The position numbers and the translations under genes are program-made. A DNA stretch of 64,000 bases from Dehalococcoidia bacterium. Lineage in GTDB: Bacteria; Chloroflexota; Dehalococcoidia; Lucifugimonadales; UBA3495. The notes below the pieces were generated by a model. It ran no database searches. It had not been told where the DNA came from and saw only the letters and a list, made by a program, of their open reading frames with translations. Positions 1 through 8,141 of this stretch are shown here, piece after piece; the stretch's first letter is position 1; each line of letters begins with the position of its first letter. The DNA lies in the NCBI GenBank assembly GCA_022827095.1, contig JAJDTP010000005.1:310001-374000 (forward strand). The letters run 5' to 3'.

Positions 1-93
1 CGGTGGACGGTGGACGAGTTGGCGGGCGTGTTCCCGGCGACCATCGGGGTTGAGCTATACAACCCGGCGCCGGCGCCACCGCCGAGCGCGTAG
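1..93 (+). CDS. C-terminal end of a truncated gene, function unknown
   Basis: Frame 1 is open from the window edge to a TAG at 91-93, giving 30 residues that begin RWTVDELAGVFPATIGVELY and finish in a Pro/Ala-rich tail. A hairpin terminator follows about 40 bases later, which fits a real 3' end. Too little is visible to name a family. Confidence 0.5.
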   Translation, partial: RWTVDELAGVFPATIGVELYNPAPAPPPSA

Positions 94-135
94 GGGTTCC
101 GACCGGCTCGGGTCGGTTCCATAGGCAGGAACGAT

Positions 136-170
136 GATGCCGGGTGGGCGACCGCCCGGCATCTTGCTTT
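136..170 (+). terminator. Intrinsic terminator after the truncated gene
   Basis: Arms GATGCCGGG (136-144) and CCCGGCATC (155-163) form a perfect 9-bp stem with a 10-base loop. It is followed by the T-rich TTGCTTT. It lies just after the TAG at 91-93 and before the next gene on the same strand. Confidence 0.7.
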
Positions 171-246
171 GCTGCGTGTCCAAGGCAAATTGGGCGGATC
201 CACCATGGTCGGCATCCCTTTGGTTACCTTAGTTGGGGGGTACGTG

Positions 247-933
247 ATGCGTGAATTCCGGGTACTAACGATCATCGCGACGGTGATCGCGTTTTGCGTG
301 CTGGCCGCGTTGGCGCTGGTAATTGCAATGGTGATCAGTCCCGGGGCGGTGGGAGTCGGTGGTACGCATAAAGACTGGTTTGTGTATGTGACGCCTGAAG
401 ACATGGTGGAGCACTCCGAGCATATCGTCCTGGCCCGTTACCTAGATGAAGCGATCTATGAGATTCCCAACCCATCGCAGGATTACGACGTCGTGCAGTC
501 GAACACGGACGTTTATCGGCAGTTTGAAGTAGTGGGATCTTTCAAGGGCAGTTTCGAAGCTGGCGACACCGTTTACGTGGGGTGGAGCGCCGGATATACC
601 AGGGCCGGCCCTGAGCCCGGAAGACGGCAGTTCATACCGCGAGTGGTTGCGCCGCTCGCGCAAGGCGAAATCTACGGGTTGTTCTTGAACCTGCAGTATT
701 CGAGATCACGCCACCCTGACGAGCCGGAAACCAGGATGTGGAAAACGCCGGACGGATTGGAGGTCGCGCTGGTGGATGGTCAGGGCAGGTTCTCGTTCCA
801 GACTGATCAGTACTACCGCAACGCATTGAAAGACATGGGCCTGAAGCCGGTTGCCGGTTCGGGGGCTCCGTTCGAGTTGACTACCCACGACGTGCAGCGG
901 TTGGTGGCGTCCGGCTCCGATTTCTCCAAGTAG
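247..933 (+). CDS. Membrane-anchored or secreted protein of unknown function
   Basis: A 228-residue protein beginning MREFRVLTII. The frame is open upstream, but ATG 247 is preferred because a G-run (235-240) sits just before it like a ribosome binding site and it places one hydrophobic segment (about residues 5-36) at the N-terminus, typical of a signal anchor. The remaining 190 residues look extracytoplasmic: aromatic, rich in beta-forming residues, no cysteine pair and no recognisable motif. It stands alone between a terminator and the SRP RNA region. I do not recognise the family. Confidence 0.65.
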   Translation: MREFRVLTIIATVIAFCVLAALALVIAMVISPGAVGVGGTHKDWFVYVTPEDMVEHSEHIVLARYLDEAIYEIPNPSQDYDVVQSNTDVYRQFEVVGSFKGSFEAGDTVYVGWSAGYTRAGPEPGRRQFIPRVVAPLAQGEIYGLFLNLQYSRSRHPDEPETRMWKTPDGLEVALVDGQGRFSFQTDQYYRNALKDMGLKPVAGSGAPFELTTHDVQRLVASGSDFSK

Positions 934-974
934 TGGAGTTCGTCAACGTTGTGGCGCCTTGCCGGTTCCCGCTT

Positions 975-1068
975 GGTCATCTCAGGAAGCGCAGCGAGCT
1001 GGCGATTTGGTAGTTTGAAGACCGGACCCGCCAGCAACGAGATTGCCGCGCTGCGCTCGCAATGACGG
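975..1068. repeat. Family A inverted-repeat element, copy 1
   Basis: Left arm GGTCATCTCAGGAAGCGCAG... is an imperfect reverse complement of the right arm, which ends ...GCGCTCGCAATGACGG. Total about 94 bp, non-coding inside. The same right arm recurs at 1534-1565, 18192, 19544, 49201 and 49276, and a full copy lies at 42009. It looks like a miniature non-autonomous mobile element. Confidence 0.7.
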
Positions 1069-1093
1069 CTGAGAGGTGCGAGGGATGGGCGGA

Positions 1094-1122
1094 TTGACAG
1101 GGTTTGAGGGTGGGCATACCAT
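1094..1122 (+). promoter_or_regulatory. Sigma-70-type promoter for the SRP RNA
   Basis: A perfect -35 hexamer TTGACA (1094-1099), a 17-base spacer and a -10 TACCAT (1117-1122) predict a start at about 1129. That is exactly where the inferred SRP RNA begins. It is the best-matching promoter in the window. Confidence 0.75.
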
Positions 1123-1128
1123 GTTTGT

Positions 1129-1405
1129 AGTGGTCGTGCTACATGGGGAGCTGGCGGTGCCCTGAACCCGCAACCCGCCACAGCGGGGTGGAATTCCTCC
1201 CCCAGGCAAGGTGCAAGGGCCAATTTCCCAGGGAATGGTGTTGACGGCCGGGTCCCACGCGGCGCAGGCTCGTGAACTCCGCCAGGGCTTGACGGCAGCA
1301 ACGGTAAGCGATGTCCCGCGGGTGCCGTGGGAGTGCCTGGCCTGAGCCAATCCCGACGATATGCCCCCAGGCTGCAGTCAAAGGGAGGTGCTCGGCCACT
1401 TTTTT
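1129..1405 (+). ncRNA. ffs: Signal recognition particle RNA, large (Alu-domain) bacterial type
   Basis: The RNA scaffold of the signal recognition particle, which pairs with Ffh to deliver nascent membrane proteins. The Ffh-binding S-domain hairpin is plain: AACTCCGCCAGGGCTTGACG (1275-1294), then GCAGCAACGGTAAG, flanked by pairing GTCCCACG and CGTGGGA arms (1252-1331). The 5' part GCTGGCGGTGCCCTGAACCC (1150-1169) and GCAACCCGCCACAGCGGGG resemble the Alu domain of long bacterial SRP RNAs. The outer ends GTGGTCG and CGGCCAC pair, and a T-run (1400-1405) ends the gene. Length of about 275 nt matches the long class rather than the 114-nt E. coli type. Exact ends are inferred from pairing, promoter and terminator. 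Confidence 0.85.
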
Positions 1406-1470
1406 GATTCTTACCCATCCATTTGCAGCAAGGTTTTGTCAGCACCGTGTCAGCCTCAGGAGTACCCAGT

Positions 1471-1565
1471 TTGTCATCGCGAGGAGCGCAGCGACGTGGC
1501 GATCTCGTTCCCACTGCGGCGTCCGTTGCCCTGACGAGATTGCCGCGCTGCGCTCGCAATGACAG
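1471..1565. repeat. Family A inverted-repeat element, copy 2
   Basis: Left arm TTGTCATCGCGAGGAGCGCA... (1471-1509) and right arm ...GCTGCGCTCGCAATGACAG (ending 1565) are imperfect reverse complements around a short unique centre. It lies between the SRP RNA and rsmA. An ATG inside its right end (1559) opens the rsmA frame, but is unlikely to be the true start. Confidence 0.75.
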
Positions 1566-1600
1566 TTCCAGCAAAAGTGTGTGTGGGTGAGCGTGCCAGT

Positions 1601-2443
1601 ATGTCGAGAACCGCGGTGGCCTCAACTCCCATGCGCCGGCGGCGGAAATCGCTGGGGCAGCACTTCCTGGCGGACGCGAGGATCGCCAACCGGATCGTTG
1701 CGGCCGCCGAGCCGGACGGATCAGATACAGTGCTCGAGATCGGCCCGGGGGCGGGAGTTTTGACGCGGCGACTCGTGGAACAAGCAGGCAGGGTGATCGC
1801 GGTGGAATTGGACCGGCGGTTGGTCGCCGAATTGCCGGAGAGGCTGGAGTTTCCGGCCAACCTTGAGGTCGTGTCGGGGGATGGACGAGAGGCTGATCCC
1901 GACGAGTTGGTGGGTGCGGACACGTCGTACAAGGTTGTGGCGAACCTGCCCTACTATGCAGCCGCGCCGATCGTGCGGCGGTTCCTGGAGACGGTGAGGC
2001 CACCGACGCTCATGGTGGTGATGGTGCAGCGCGAAGTGGCGGACGCGATGAATGCCAGTCCGGGGGAGTTCACGCTGCTGTCGGTAGCGACGCAGTTCTA
2101 CGCGGAGCCGTCGGTGGTGGCTCAGGTGCCGGCGCGTTGCTTTCGGCCGCCGCCCAAGGTGTCGTCCACGGTTCTGAAACTGACCGTGCGCGCGGAACCG
2201 GCAGCTGTGGTGGCGGACAAGGGGGCGTTCTTCGCGTTGGTCAGGGCCGGGTTCAACGCGCCGCGGAAGCAACTGCGCAACTCGTTGATGCAGGGCACCG
2301 GGGCGTCGGCAGAGACGGTTGCAGCATCGCTGGACGCCGCAGGGATTGATCCGCAGCGGCGGCCGGCGATGCTGGGGATCGACGAGTGGGCGGCGTTGGA
2401 CGCGAAATGGCCGGCGGGAGCGCCGAGATCCCGGGCCACGTGA
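1601..2443 (+). CDS. rsmA: 16S rRNA dimethyladenosine transferase RsmA (KsgA)
   Basis: Dimethylates the two adjacent adenines in the 3'-terminal hairpin of 16S rRNA, a late small-subunit maturation step; cytoplasmic. The 280-residue protein shows the family signature GQHFL near residue 19, the SAM-binding loop EIGPGAG near 46, acidic EL-D after beta 2 and the catalytic NLPY near 115. The C-terminal helical domain carries FRPPPKV and FNAPRKQLRNSL. ATG 1601 has a GGTGAG upstream and excludes the repeat-derived ATG 1559; ATG 1631 is also possible. ispE follows 20 bases later, a common pairing that suggests co-transcription. Confidence 0.93.
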   Translation: MSRTAVASTPMRRRRKSLGQHFLADARIANRIVAAAEPDGSDTVLEIGPGAGVLTRRLVEQAGRVIAVELDRRLVAELPERLEFPANLEVVSGDGREADPDELVGADTSYKVVANLPYYAAAPIVRRFLETVRPPTLMVVMVQREVADAMNASPGEFTLLSVATQFYAEPSVVAQVPARCFRPPPKVSSTVLKLTVRAEPAAVVADKGAFFALVRAGFNAPRKQLRNSLMQGTGASAETVAASLDAAGIDPQRRPAMLGIDEWAALDAKWPAGAPRSRAT

Positions 2444-2463
2444 TACCTGTTAGGGATTCGGTC

Positions 2464-3339
2464 ATGGCGCAAGAGCAGTTGACTCTAAAGGCTTATGCCA
2501 AGGTGAACCTGACGCTGGAGGTCATCGGCAAGCGCGACGATGGTTACCATAACGTGGCGACGATACTGCAGACCGTGGATCTGGCGGACCGGGTGGTGAT
2601 TACCGAAGCCGACGAATTGGCGGTGGAGTGTGATGAACTGAGCCTGTCGGGTGAGAGCAACCTGGCGTGGAACGCGGCAGCAATGTTGGCGGAACGGGCC
2701 GAGGTTGTGCCGCGGGCGCACATACGTATAGACAAAGGCATCCCGGTGGCATCGGGATTGGGAGGAGGGTCGGCGGACGCGGCGGCGACGCTGGTTGGGT
2801 TGAACCGATTGTGGGGGCTTGGCCTGACGGGAGGGGAGTTGGCAAAGGTGGCCGCCGGGTTGGGTTCCGATGTGCCGTTTCTGCTGAATGGGGGGACGGC
2901 GTTGGGATTAGGCAGGGGTGACGAGATCACGCCGCTGACATCGCTGCCGGCGACCGATGTGTTGCTGGTGGTCCCGGCGGAGAGCATAGAGGCGAAGACG
3001 CCCACCATGTACCGGGCGCTGAGGCCAGGGGATTTTTCGGACGGAGGCAGGACGCAGGCGATGGCGCGCGAACTGGATGGCCGAAGGTTGACATCGGCGA
3101 TTTGTTGCAACGCATTCGAAAGGGCCGCGCCGGAGATCTTTCCAGGCCTGGCGGGCGTATGGGAAAGGGTGGCGCATGTGACGGAGCATCCGCCGCGACT
3201 GTCCGGAGCCGGGCCCTCGTTTTACTGTATGCCTTCTTCCGAAAGTGAACGTATCCGGGTGGCCGAATCCTTGCGAGGCACCAGCGCGGCGGCGTACCTT
3301 GTGCAGACGGTTTCGCCGCAGGGCGAGAGCGGAGCATAA
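2464..3339 (+). CDS. ispE: 4-diphosphocytidyl-2-C-methyl-D-erythritol kinase
   Basis: Fourth step of the MEP pathway to isoprenoids: ATP-dependent phosphorylation of CDP-methylerythritol. The 291-residue GHMP kinase has the N-terminal KAYAKVNLTLEV, DDGYHN near residue 25, the ATP-loop VASGLGGGSADAA (95-107) and the later GSDVPFLLNGG and SGAGPSFY motifs. The start is ATG 2464, in line with the family N-terminus. It lies 20 bases after rsmA. Directly downstream is a family C repeat. Confidence 0.93.
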   Translation: MAQEQLTLKAYAKVNLTLEVIGKRDDGYHNVATILQTVDLADRVVITEADELAVECDELSLSGESNLAWNAAAMLAERAEVVPRAHIRIDKGIPVASGLGGGSADAAATLVGLNRLWGLGLTGGELAKVAAGLGSDVPFLLNGGTALGLGRGDEITPLTSLPATDVLLVVPAESIEAKTPTMYRALRPGDFSDGGRTQAMARELDGRRLTSAICCNAFERAAPEIFPGLAGVWERVAHVTEHPPRLSGAGPSFYCMPSSESERIRVAESLRGTSAAAYLVQTVSPQGESGA

Positions 3340-3344
3340 ACCAG

Positions 3345-3463
3345 AGAACGTCAGAAGCAGGATTATCAGGATTTCGGGATTATCAGGATTGGAACCGTTG
3401 TGTGATGGGTATTTCCCAATCCCGCCAGATCATAAAATCCCGTAGATCCAGATGCTGACGATT
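3345..3463. repeat. Family C inverted-repeat element, copy 1
   Basis: About 119 bp beginning AGAACGTCAGAAGCAGGATT and ending ATGCTGACGATT; the ends are inverted (AACGTCAG versus CTGACGATT). The interior CATAAAATCCCGTA and ATTGGAACCG is shared almost word for word with the copy at 37211. It begins 6 bases after the ispE stop. Confidence 0.8.
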
Positions 3464-3506
3464 GGCGCAAATGGGTACGTATGAGGGCATTGGGCGTGAC
3501 CGATTG

Positions 3507-3532
3507 GATTCCTGCGGAAGCAGGAATGACGG
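3507..3532. repeat. Family B short palindromic repeat, copy 1
   Basis: ATTCCTGC-GGAA-GCAGGAAT hairpin followed by GACGG. The same hairpin and GACGG tail recur at 36481, and in degenerate form at 19459. Confidence 0.65.
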
Positions 3533-3620
3533 AGTTCAGGCCGCGACAGGATAGACGGAGTTCGGGTCGGGAGTGGCTCGATGGTGAACAAATAGCAGGT
3601 CAGGGAGAAGATAATCGTCA

Positions 3621-4532
3621 ATGGATATTCTTGCGGTAATCAGCATACCCTTTGATCCGGACATCATTCGCACCGCCGGGTTTATACTTTCCTGGCACGG
3701 ATTTTTCACCTTCGTGGCCGTTGCGGTCGCGGTGTACCTGACGTGGCGTTGGGGTCGCAAGGACGGATTGGATGGCGACGCGATCCTGTCGGTGGCGACG
3801 TGGTGCATCATCGGCGGGATCATTGGCGCCCGGATATTGCACGTCATCGACTTCTGGGACGACGTGTACCAATACAATCCGGCGCGGATCGTGTATTTCT
3901 GGAACGGAGGGATCGCGATATTCGGCGCGTATCTGGGCGGGTTCGCCGGGGGCGCGACGTATATCACGGTTCGCAACGCACGGTGGCTGACGAATTTCTG
4001 TGACAGCCCCGGGCTGCGGTGGACCGGGATGCACCGGGCGGTGGCACAAATGCCGCCGGTGTCACACCTGGCGGACGTGGCCGCTCCGGCACTGCTGATC
4101 GCGCTGGCGATCGGGCGAATCGGGGACGTCATCAACGGTGAGCACTGGTCGAGTTTCTCCGATCTGCCGTGGGCGTGGGTGTATACCGACCCGGACAGCC
4201 TGGGTTTCGGCAGGCCGGCGTCGCATCCGGCGGTGGCTTACGAGCTGATTTTCTGCCTGATCTGGGCTGGCGTGCTTTGGTGGTTGAGGGACCGGGTCAG
4301 GCCGCGTGGGATGCTGTTCGCACTGTTTTTCGCGGGATATTCGGCGGGCCGGTTCTTCATATCGTTTGTGCGGCAGGAGCAGAACACCTACATCTTCGGG
4401 TTCAACGAGGCGCAGTTGGTGGCCCTGGCGGTCATGCTGGTGACGGTTCCGCTGTTGATCTACCGGGCGCGGCTGGTTCGCCCGGTGCGCGGGGGGCAGG
4501 AGCCGGCTCCGAGGCAGGCGGACGAAAGCTGA
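3621..4532 (+). CDS. lgt: Prolipoprotein diacylglyceryl transferase
   Basis: Transfers diacylglycerol from phosphatidylglycerol to the lipobox cysteine of prolipoproteins at the cytoplasmic membrane. The 303-residue protein has about seven hydrophobic segments, the WHG motif near residue 24, the family signature GGIAIFGAYLGG (near 96-107) and GRIGDVINGEHW, where the family's catalytic Arg and substrate-binding residues lie. A GGGAGAAG precedes ATG 3621. Two lipoproteins encoded at 37.4-39.7 kb are plausible substrates. Confidence 0.93.
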   Translation: MDILAVISIPFDPDIIRTAGFILSWHGFFTFVAVAVAVYLTWRWGRKDGLDGDAILSVATWCIIGGIIGARILHVIDFWDDVYQYNPARIVYFWNGGIAIFGAYLGGFAGGATYITVRNARWLTNFCDSPGLRWTGMHRAVAQMPPVSHLADVAAPALLIALAIGRIGDVINGEHWSSFSDLPWAWVYTDPDSLGFGRPASHPAVAYELIFCLIWAGVLWWLRDRVRPRGMLFALFFAGYSAGRFFISFVRQEQNTYIFGFNEAQLVALAVMLVTVPLLIYRARLVRPVRGGQEPAPRQADES

Positions 4533-4553
4533 CGGACGGGCGTCTCCGGAGAG

Positions 4554-5147
4554 TCAGTGGGCCGCGCCTATCCGGGCGAAGATGGGAGCCAGGTCAATGG
4601 CGACGCCGGGCATGGCGTCGGAGGTAAGGGTGTCCGAGGCGGCGAAGGTTCGGACCGGAGTCAGGGTGTCGCTGTCTCCGGAATGGATGGTAACCGTAGC
4701 AGCGTCGAGGTCGACGATCCAGATCTCGCGCACGCCGTTGGTGGCATAGACGGGCAACTTTACGGCAAGGTCGCGGCGGCGGGTGGAATCGGAGAGGATT
4801 TCGACTACCACGTCGGGTGCGCCGGTAATGCCGTGACCATCCGGGTTGAAGATGTGTCGCCGGGCGTTGGAAACGAACAGCAGGTCGGGCTGAAACGTGT
4901 TGAATTCGTCGATGTGAACGTCATAAGCAGCGATGCGGATTTCGCCAATGTCCAGTTCGTCGGCCTGCGTCAACATGGCGGAACCGCAACGCAGTGCGAA
5001 TACTTGATGGGCGTCGCTGGCGCCAGACATTTCGATGAGTTCTCCGTTGATGAGCTGGTAGCGGGGGCCGGAGTTGGCCGGTGGGGTCATCGCCGTGTAG
5101 TCCGCGTTGGTCAACTTGGTGCGGGGCTTGGCTTTGGGCTGTGTCAT
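4554..5147 (-). CDS. Uma2-type (DUF820) PD-(D/E)XK nuclease-fold protein
   Basis: A 197-residue protein of the Uma2 family, often expanded in Chloroflexota and cyanobacteria; a restriction-endonuclease-like fold is established for the family, the biological role is not. Visible family marks are YQLINGELIEM (about 29-39), FQPDLLFVSN, the core GAPDVVVEILSDSTRRRDLAVKLPVY where Asp, Glu and Lys provide the nuclease triad, and VREIWIVDLD. All catalytic positions appear intact. AGGAGG lies 9 bases before the ATG at 5147. A second, more diverged Uma2 gene is at 43663-44355. Confidence 0.85.
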   Translation of the reverse strand: MTQPKAKPRTKLTNADYTAMTPPANSGPRYQLINGELIEMSGASDAHQVFALRCGSAMLTQADELDIGEIRIAAYDVHIDEFNTFQPDLLFVSNARRHIFNPDGHGITGAPDVVVEILSDSTRRRDLAVKLPVYATNGVREIWIVDLDAATVTIHSGDSDTLTPVRTFAASDTLTSDAMPGVAIDLAPIFARIGAAH

Positions 5148-5177
5148 GGAACCGCCTCCTTCTCCCTGCTAGCGCCG

Positions 5178-5183
5178 ATTATA
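5178..5183 (-). promoter_or_regulatory. -10 element (TATAAT) for the Uma2 gene
   Basis: On the minus strand TATAAT reads 5183 to 5178, overlapping the recJ stop. It predicts transcription from about 5171, 24 bases before the ATG at 5147. No clear -35 is seen. Confidence 0.4.
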
Positions 5184-6876
5184 CTGCGGGGCGGAGGTCG
5201 TCGACGCGGAGGTAAGGGCGACGCTCGCCGCGATAGTTGTCCTCGGCCAACTGGAAGACGAGGTCGGCGGCTTCGTACCCGCCCCACTCCCCGGGATAGT
5301 TCCATGCCAGGGCATCGATCGAACGGCCGCCACTGCTTACCCGCAGTTTCAGGTGCTGTCCATTGGAGCCAACAAAGCCGGCGTTGGTCACGCGCACCCC
5401 TCGGGTCAGGTAAAGGGGCGTTGGGTTGTCCTTGCCGAAGGGTTCAAGACGCGAGCAGAGTTCGGCCATCTCGGGACTGAGGAGTTCGTCCAGGGTGCCC
5501 TCGGCATGGATTTCCAGGGAGGGTTCGGGTCCGAGCAGGCCGATTTGAGCGTTGGCGATGCCAGTCAGCCGCTGCGCGACATCTGTATAGAGTTCGTTGC
5601 GCACGGTGAAGCCGGCAGCGGCCTGATGCCCACCATAGCGAACCAAAAGGTCCGCGCATTGGGAGATGGCGTCAATCAGGCTGAAATTGGCCACGCTGCG
5701 GGCGCTGGCAACCAGGTGGTCAGCATCGGCACGGGCCAGGGCGATGGAAGGCCGGTTGAACATTTCGGCGAGGCGCCCGGCAACGAGTCCGTTGATGCCC
5801 GGCGTGTAGGCGTCATCGTAGGTGATGATAATCGCCGGCACGGGCGGGGATGCCAATACTTGCTCCACTGCAATGTCGAATGACCGGGTGGTCAAGTCGC
5901 GGCGGCGGGTATTGTATTCTTCCAGCTGAGTGGTCAGGCGTTCGCCTTCACGCTCGTCGTGGGTCAGCAGGAGATTGAGCGAAGTTGCGGGGTGCGGGAT
6001 TCGGCCGGAGGAGTTGAGACGTGGGGCGAGTTGAAACGAAACGTGCTCAGCGTGGATGGGCCGATTGGCGAGGTTCACACGTCGGAGCAGAGCGCGCAGT
6101 CCGGGGCGGGTAGTGAAGGGCAGGAGTTCCAAACCGCGCTGCACGATGTGGCGGTTTTCGTCGCGCAACGGGACGAGATCGGCGATTGTGCCGAGGGCGG
6201 CGAGTTCCAGGAGCGAGGGGTCGTCGGGGTGTCCAAGGTGCGCCAACAGAGCGGTGGCGAGTTTGTAGGCGATGCCGGCGCCGCACAACTCGGGGAATGG
6301 GTATTGGTTGCCGGCCATCCTGGGGTTGACGATGGCCACAGCCTCCGGGAGTTGAGCGGGAGGAACGTGGTGGTCGGTGACAACGACGTCGGTTCCGCTC
6401 CGGTTGGCGAGGGCGATCTCGGCCGAATTGCTGACGCCGGAGTCGACGGTGACGATGAGCGTCGCGCCTTGGGCGACAAGGCGCTCCACAGCGAGCGGGG
6501 TCATCCCATGGCCCTCGGCCACCGGGTCGGGCAGGTAGGGGATCACCCGCGCACCGAGGCGTTGGAGTGTTTCGCAGAGGATCGCGGTGCCTGTAATGCC
6601 GTCGACGTCAAAGTCTCCAAAGACCGCGACGGTTTCCCGGGATCGAACGGCCGACGCGAGCCGGGGCAGGGCGGCGTCGACGCCCGGCAGAGAGTCGGGC
6701 GGATGCGGCAGGCCGGGAGGGTCTACGAAGCGGGATAGGGCCGCATCGTCGCCGATGCCTCGGGAGAGGAGCAGTTGGACGGCGGTGGCCGACAGGTGGG
6801 CCGGGAAACGGTGGCCGTCAGGCCGAGGCGGGAGCAGCCAACGCCGAGGCGGGGGAGTGTGCCGAGGGGAAGTCAC
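5179..6876 (-). CDS. recJ: Single-stranded-DNA-specific exonuclease RecJ
   Basis: 5'-3' ssDNA exonuclease of recombination and mismatch repair. The 565-residue protein carries the DHH-family motifs in order: FGDFDVDGITG (about 86-96), TVDSG (143), VVTDHH (165-170), NPR, AALGTIADLVPL, then the DHHA1 domain with GRLAEMFNRPSIAL and RYGGHQAAAGF, and a C-terminal OB-like domain. The GTG at 6876 is preferred because it overlaps the fabF TGA as GTGA, a translational-coupling arrangement; a longer frame would run into fabF. Length is normal for the family. Confidence 0.92.
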   Translation of the reverse strand: MTSPRHTPPPRRWLLPPRPDGHRFPAHLSATAVQLLLSRGIGDDAALSRFVDPPGLPHPPDSLPGVDAALPRLASAVRSRETVAVFGDFDVDGITGTAILCETLQRLGARVIPYLPDPVAEGHGMTPLAVERLVAQGATLIVTVDSGVSNSAEIALANRSGTDVVVTDHHVPPAQLPEAVAIVNPRMAGNQYPFPELCGAGIAYKLATALLAHLGHPDDPSLLELAALGTIADLVPLRDENRHIVQRGLELLPFTTRPGLRALLRRVNLANRPIHAEHVSFQLAPRLNSSGRIPHPATSLNLLLTHDEREGERLTTQLEEYNTRRRDLTTRSFDIAVEQVLASPPVPAIIITYDDAYTPGINGLVAGRLAEMFNRPSIALARADADHLVASARSVANFSLIDAISQCADLLVRYGGHQAAAGFTVRNELYTDVAQRLTGIANAQIGLLGPEPSLEIHAEGTLDELLSPEMAELCSRLEPFGKDNPTPLYLTRGVRVTNAGFVGSNGQHLKLRVSSGGRSIDALAWNYPGEWGGYEAADLVFQLAEDNYRGERRPYLRVDDLRPAV

Positions 6877-8132
6877 GGACTCGATCGCGTCAACACGATC
6901 ACGGAATTGTGGCCGCCGAACCCGAAGGAATTGCTGAGAGCCACGTTGATATCGCCAGCCCGGGCGGCATTGGGGACGTAGTCGAGGTCGCACTCGTCGT
7001 CCGGATCGTCCAGGTTGATGGTGGGCGGCATCAGGCCTTCGGCGAGAACCCTAGTGCACAGAGCGGCCTCCAACGCGCCGCCAGCGCCGAGGAGGTGGCC
7101 GGTCATGCTCTTGGTGCTGCTGACGGGTATGCGGTACGCCTCGTCACCCAGGGCGAGTTTGAGAGCCTTGGTTTCGTGCCAGTCGTTGAGGGGTGTAGAC
7201 GTGCCGTGGGCGTTGAGGTAGTCGACGTCGGCAGGCCGGAGACCGGCGGCGGCGAGGGCTTCGGTGACCGCAGTGGCCGCGCTCTGGCCGGTAGGGTTGG
7301 GCTCGGTGAGATGGTGCGAATCGCTGGTGGCGGCATAGCCGCGCAACTCGGCGATGGGCTCGGCGCCGCGGGCGGCGGCGTGTTCCACGCTTTCCAGCAC
7401 CATGATAGCTGCCCCTTCGGCCAAGACGAAGCCATCACGGTTCCGGTTGAACGGTTGGCTGGCCCGCTGGGGGTTGTCGTTCTGGCGAGACAGGGCGCGA
7501 AGGGCGTTGAATCCGGCGACGGAAAGGGGGGCCACGGGGGCCTCGGCGCCACCGGCGAGGACGACTTCAGCCTTGCCGTGGCGGATAAGGTCCCAGCCGG
7601 CGCCGATGGCGTCGGCGCCGCTGCTGCACGAAGAGGTGATGCAGTAGTTTGCGCCCATGGCACCGGTGACCATGGACACCTGAGCGGACCCCATGTCGGC
7701 GAGCATCATAGGGATGAGGAACGGAGTGACGCGGCGGGGGCCGCGGTCCAGCAGGACCTGATGCTGCTCGGTGAGGGTGGTTATGCCGCCGATACCGCTG
7801 CCGACGACGACATGGACGCTGTAGCGGTCCATGTCGCGGGGGTTTAGCTCGGCCTGGGCGCAGGCTTCCTGGGCGGCCACGGCGGCGAATTGGGCGAACC
7901 GGTCCATGCGCCGGGCATCCTTGCGCTCCAGGTAGTTCTCGGGGTCGAAGCCCTTGACCTCGGCGGCGAAGCGGGTGTCGAACGCCTCGGCGTCGAAACC
8001 GGTAATGTAATCGATGCCGGACTGGCCGGCGGCGACGGCGCACCAGGTGTCGGCGACGTTAAGACCGAGCGGGCTGACCATTCCCACGCCCGTTACGACC
8101 ACCCTCCGGCCGGAGCCGCCGCCGGTTGTCAT
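6873..8132 (-). CDS. fabF: Beta-ketoacyl-ACP synthase II
   Basis: Condenses malonyl-ACP with acyl-ACP in fatty-acid elongation. 419 residues with the thiolase-like fold: RRVVVTGVGMVSPLG at the N-terminus, active Cys169 in SSCSSG, His in NAHGTSTPLND, Lys and His in KSMTGHLLGAGGA, and the C-terminal NSFGFGGHN. The nucleophile context CSSG differs from the usual CATG, though Cys and both His remain. No acpP or other fab gene is adjacent. It is co-directional with and 9 bases downstream of the radical SAM gene, and its stop overlaps the recJ start. Confidence 0.92.
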   Translation of the reverse strand: MTTGGGSGRRVVVTGVGMVSPLGLNVADTWCAVAAGQSGIDYITGFDAEAFDTRFAAEVKGFDPENYLERKDARRMDRFAQFAAVAAQEACAQAELNPRDMDRYSVHVVVGSGIGGITTLTEQHQVLLDRGPRRVTPFLIPMMLADMGSAQVSMVTGAMGANYCITSSCSSGADAIGAGWDLIRHGKAEVVLAGGAEAPVAPLSVAGFNALRALSRQNDNPQRASQPFNRNRDGFVLAEGAAIMVLESVEHAAARGAEPIAELRGYAATSDSHHLTEPNPTGQSAATAVTEALAAAGLRPADVDYLNAHGTSTPLNDWHETKALKLALGDEAYRIPVSSTKSMTGHLLGAGGALEAALCTRVLAEGLMPPTINLDDPDDECDLDYVPNAARAGDINVALSNSFGFGGHNSVIVLTRSSP

Positions 8133-8141
8133 GCTTTCTCG

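Noticed and set aside
813-2003. Long open frame on the minus strand across the SRP RNA and rsmA
   Set aside because: Composition is Pro/Arg/Ser-rich as expected for the antisense of GC-rich coding and repeat DNA; no domain text, no binding site, and it crosses a structured RNA gene.
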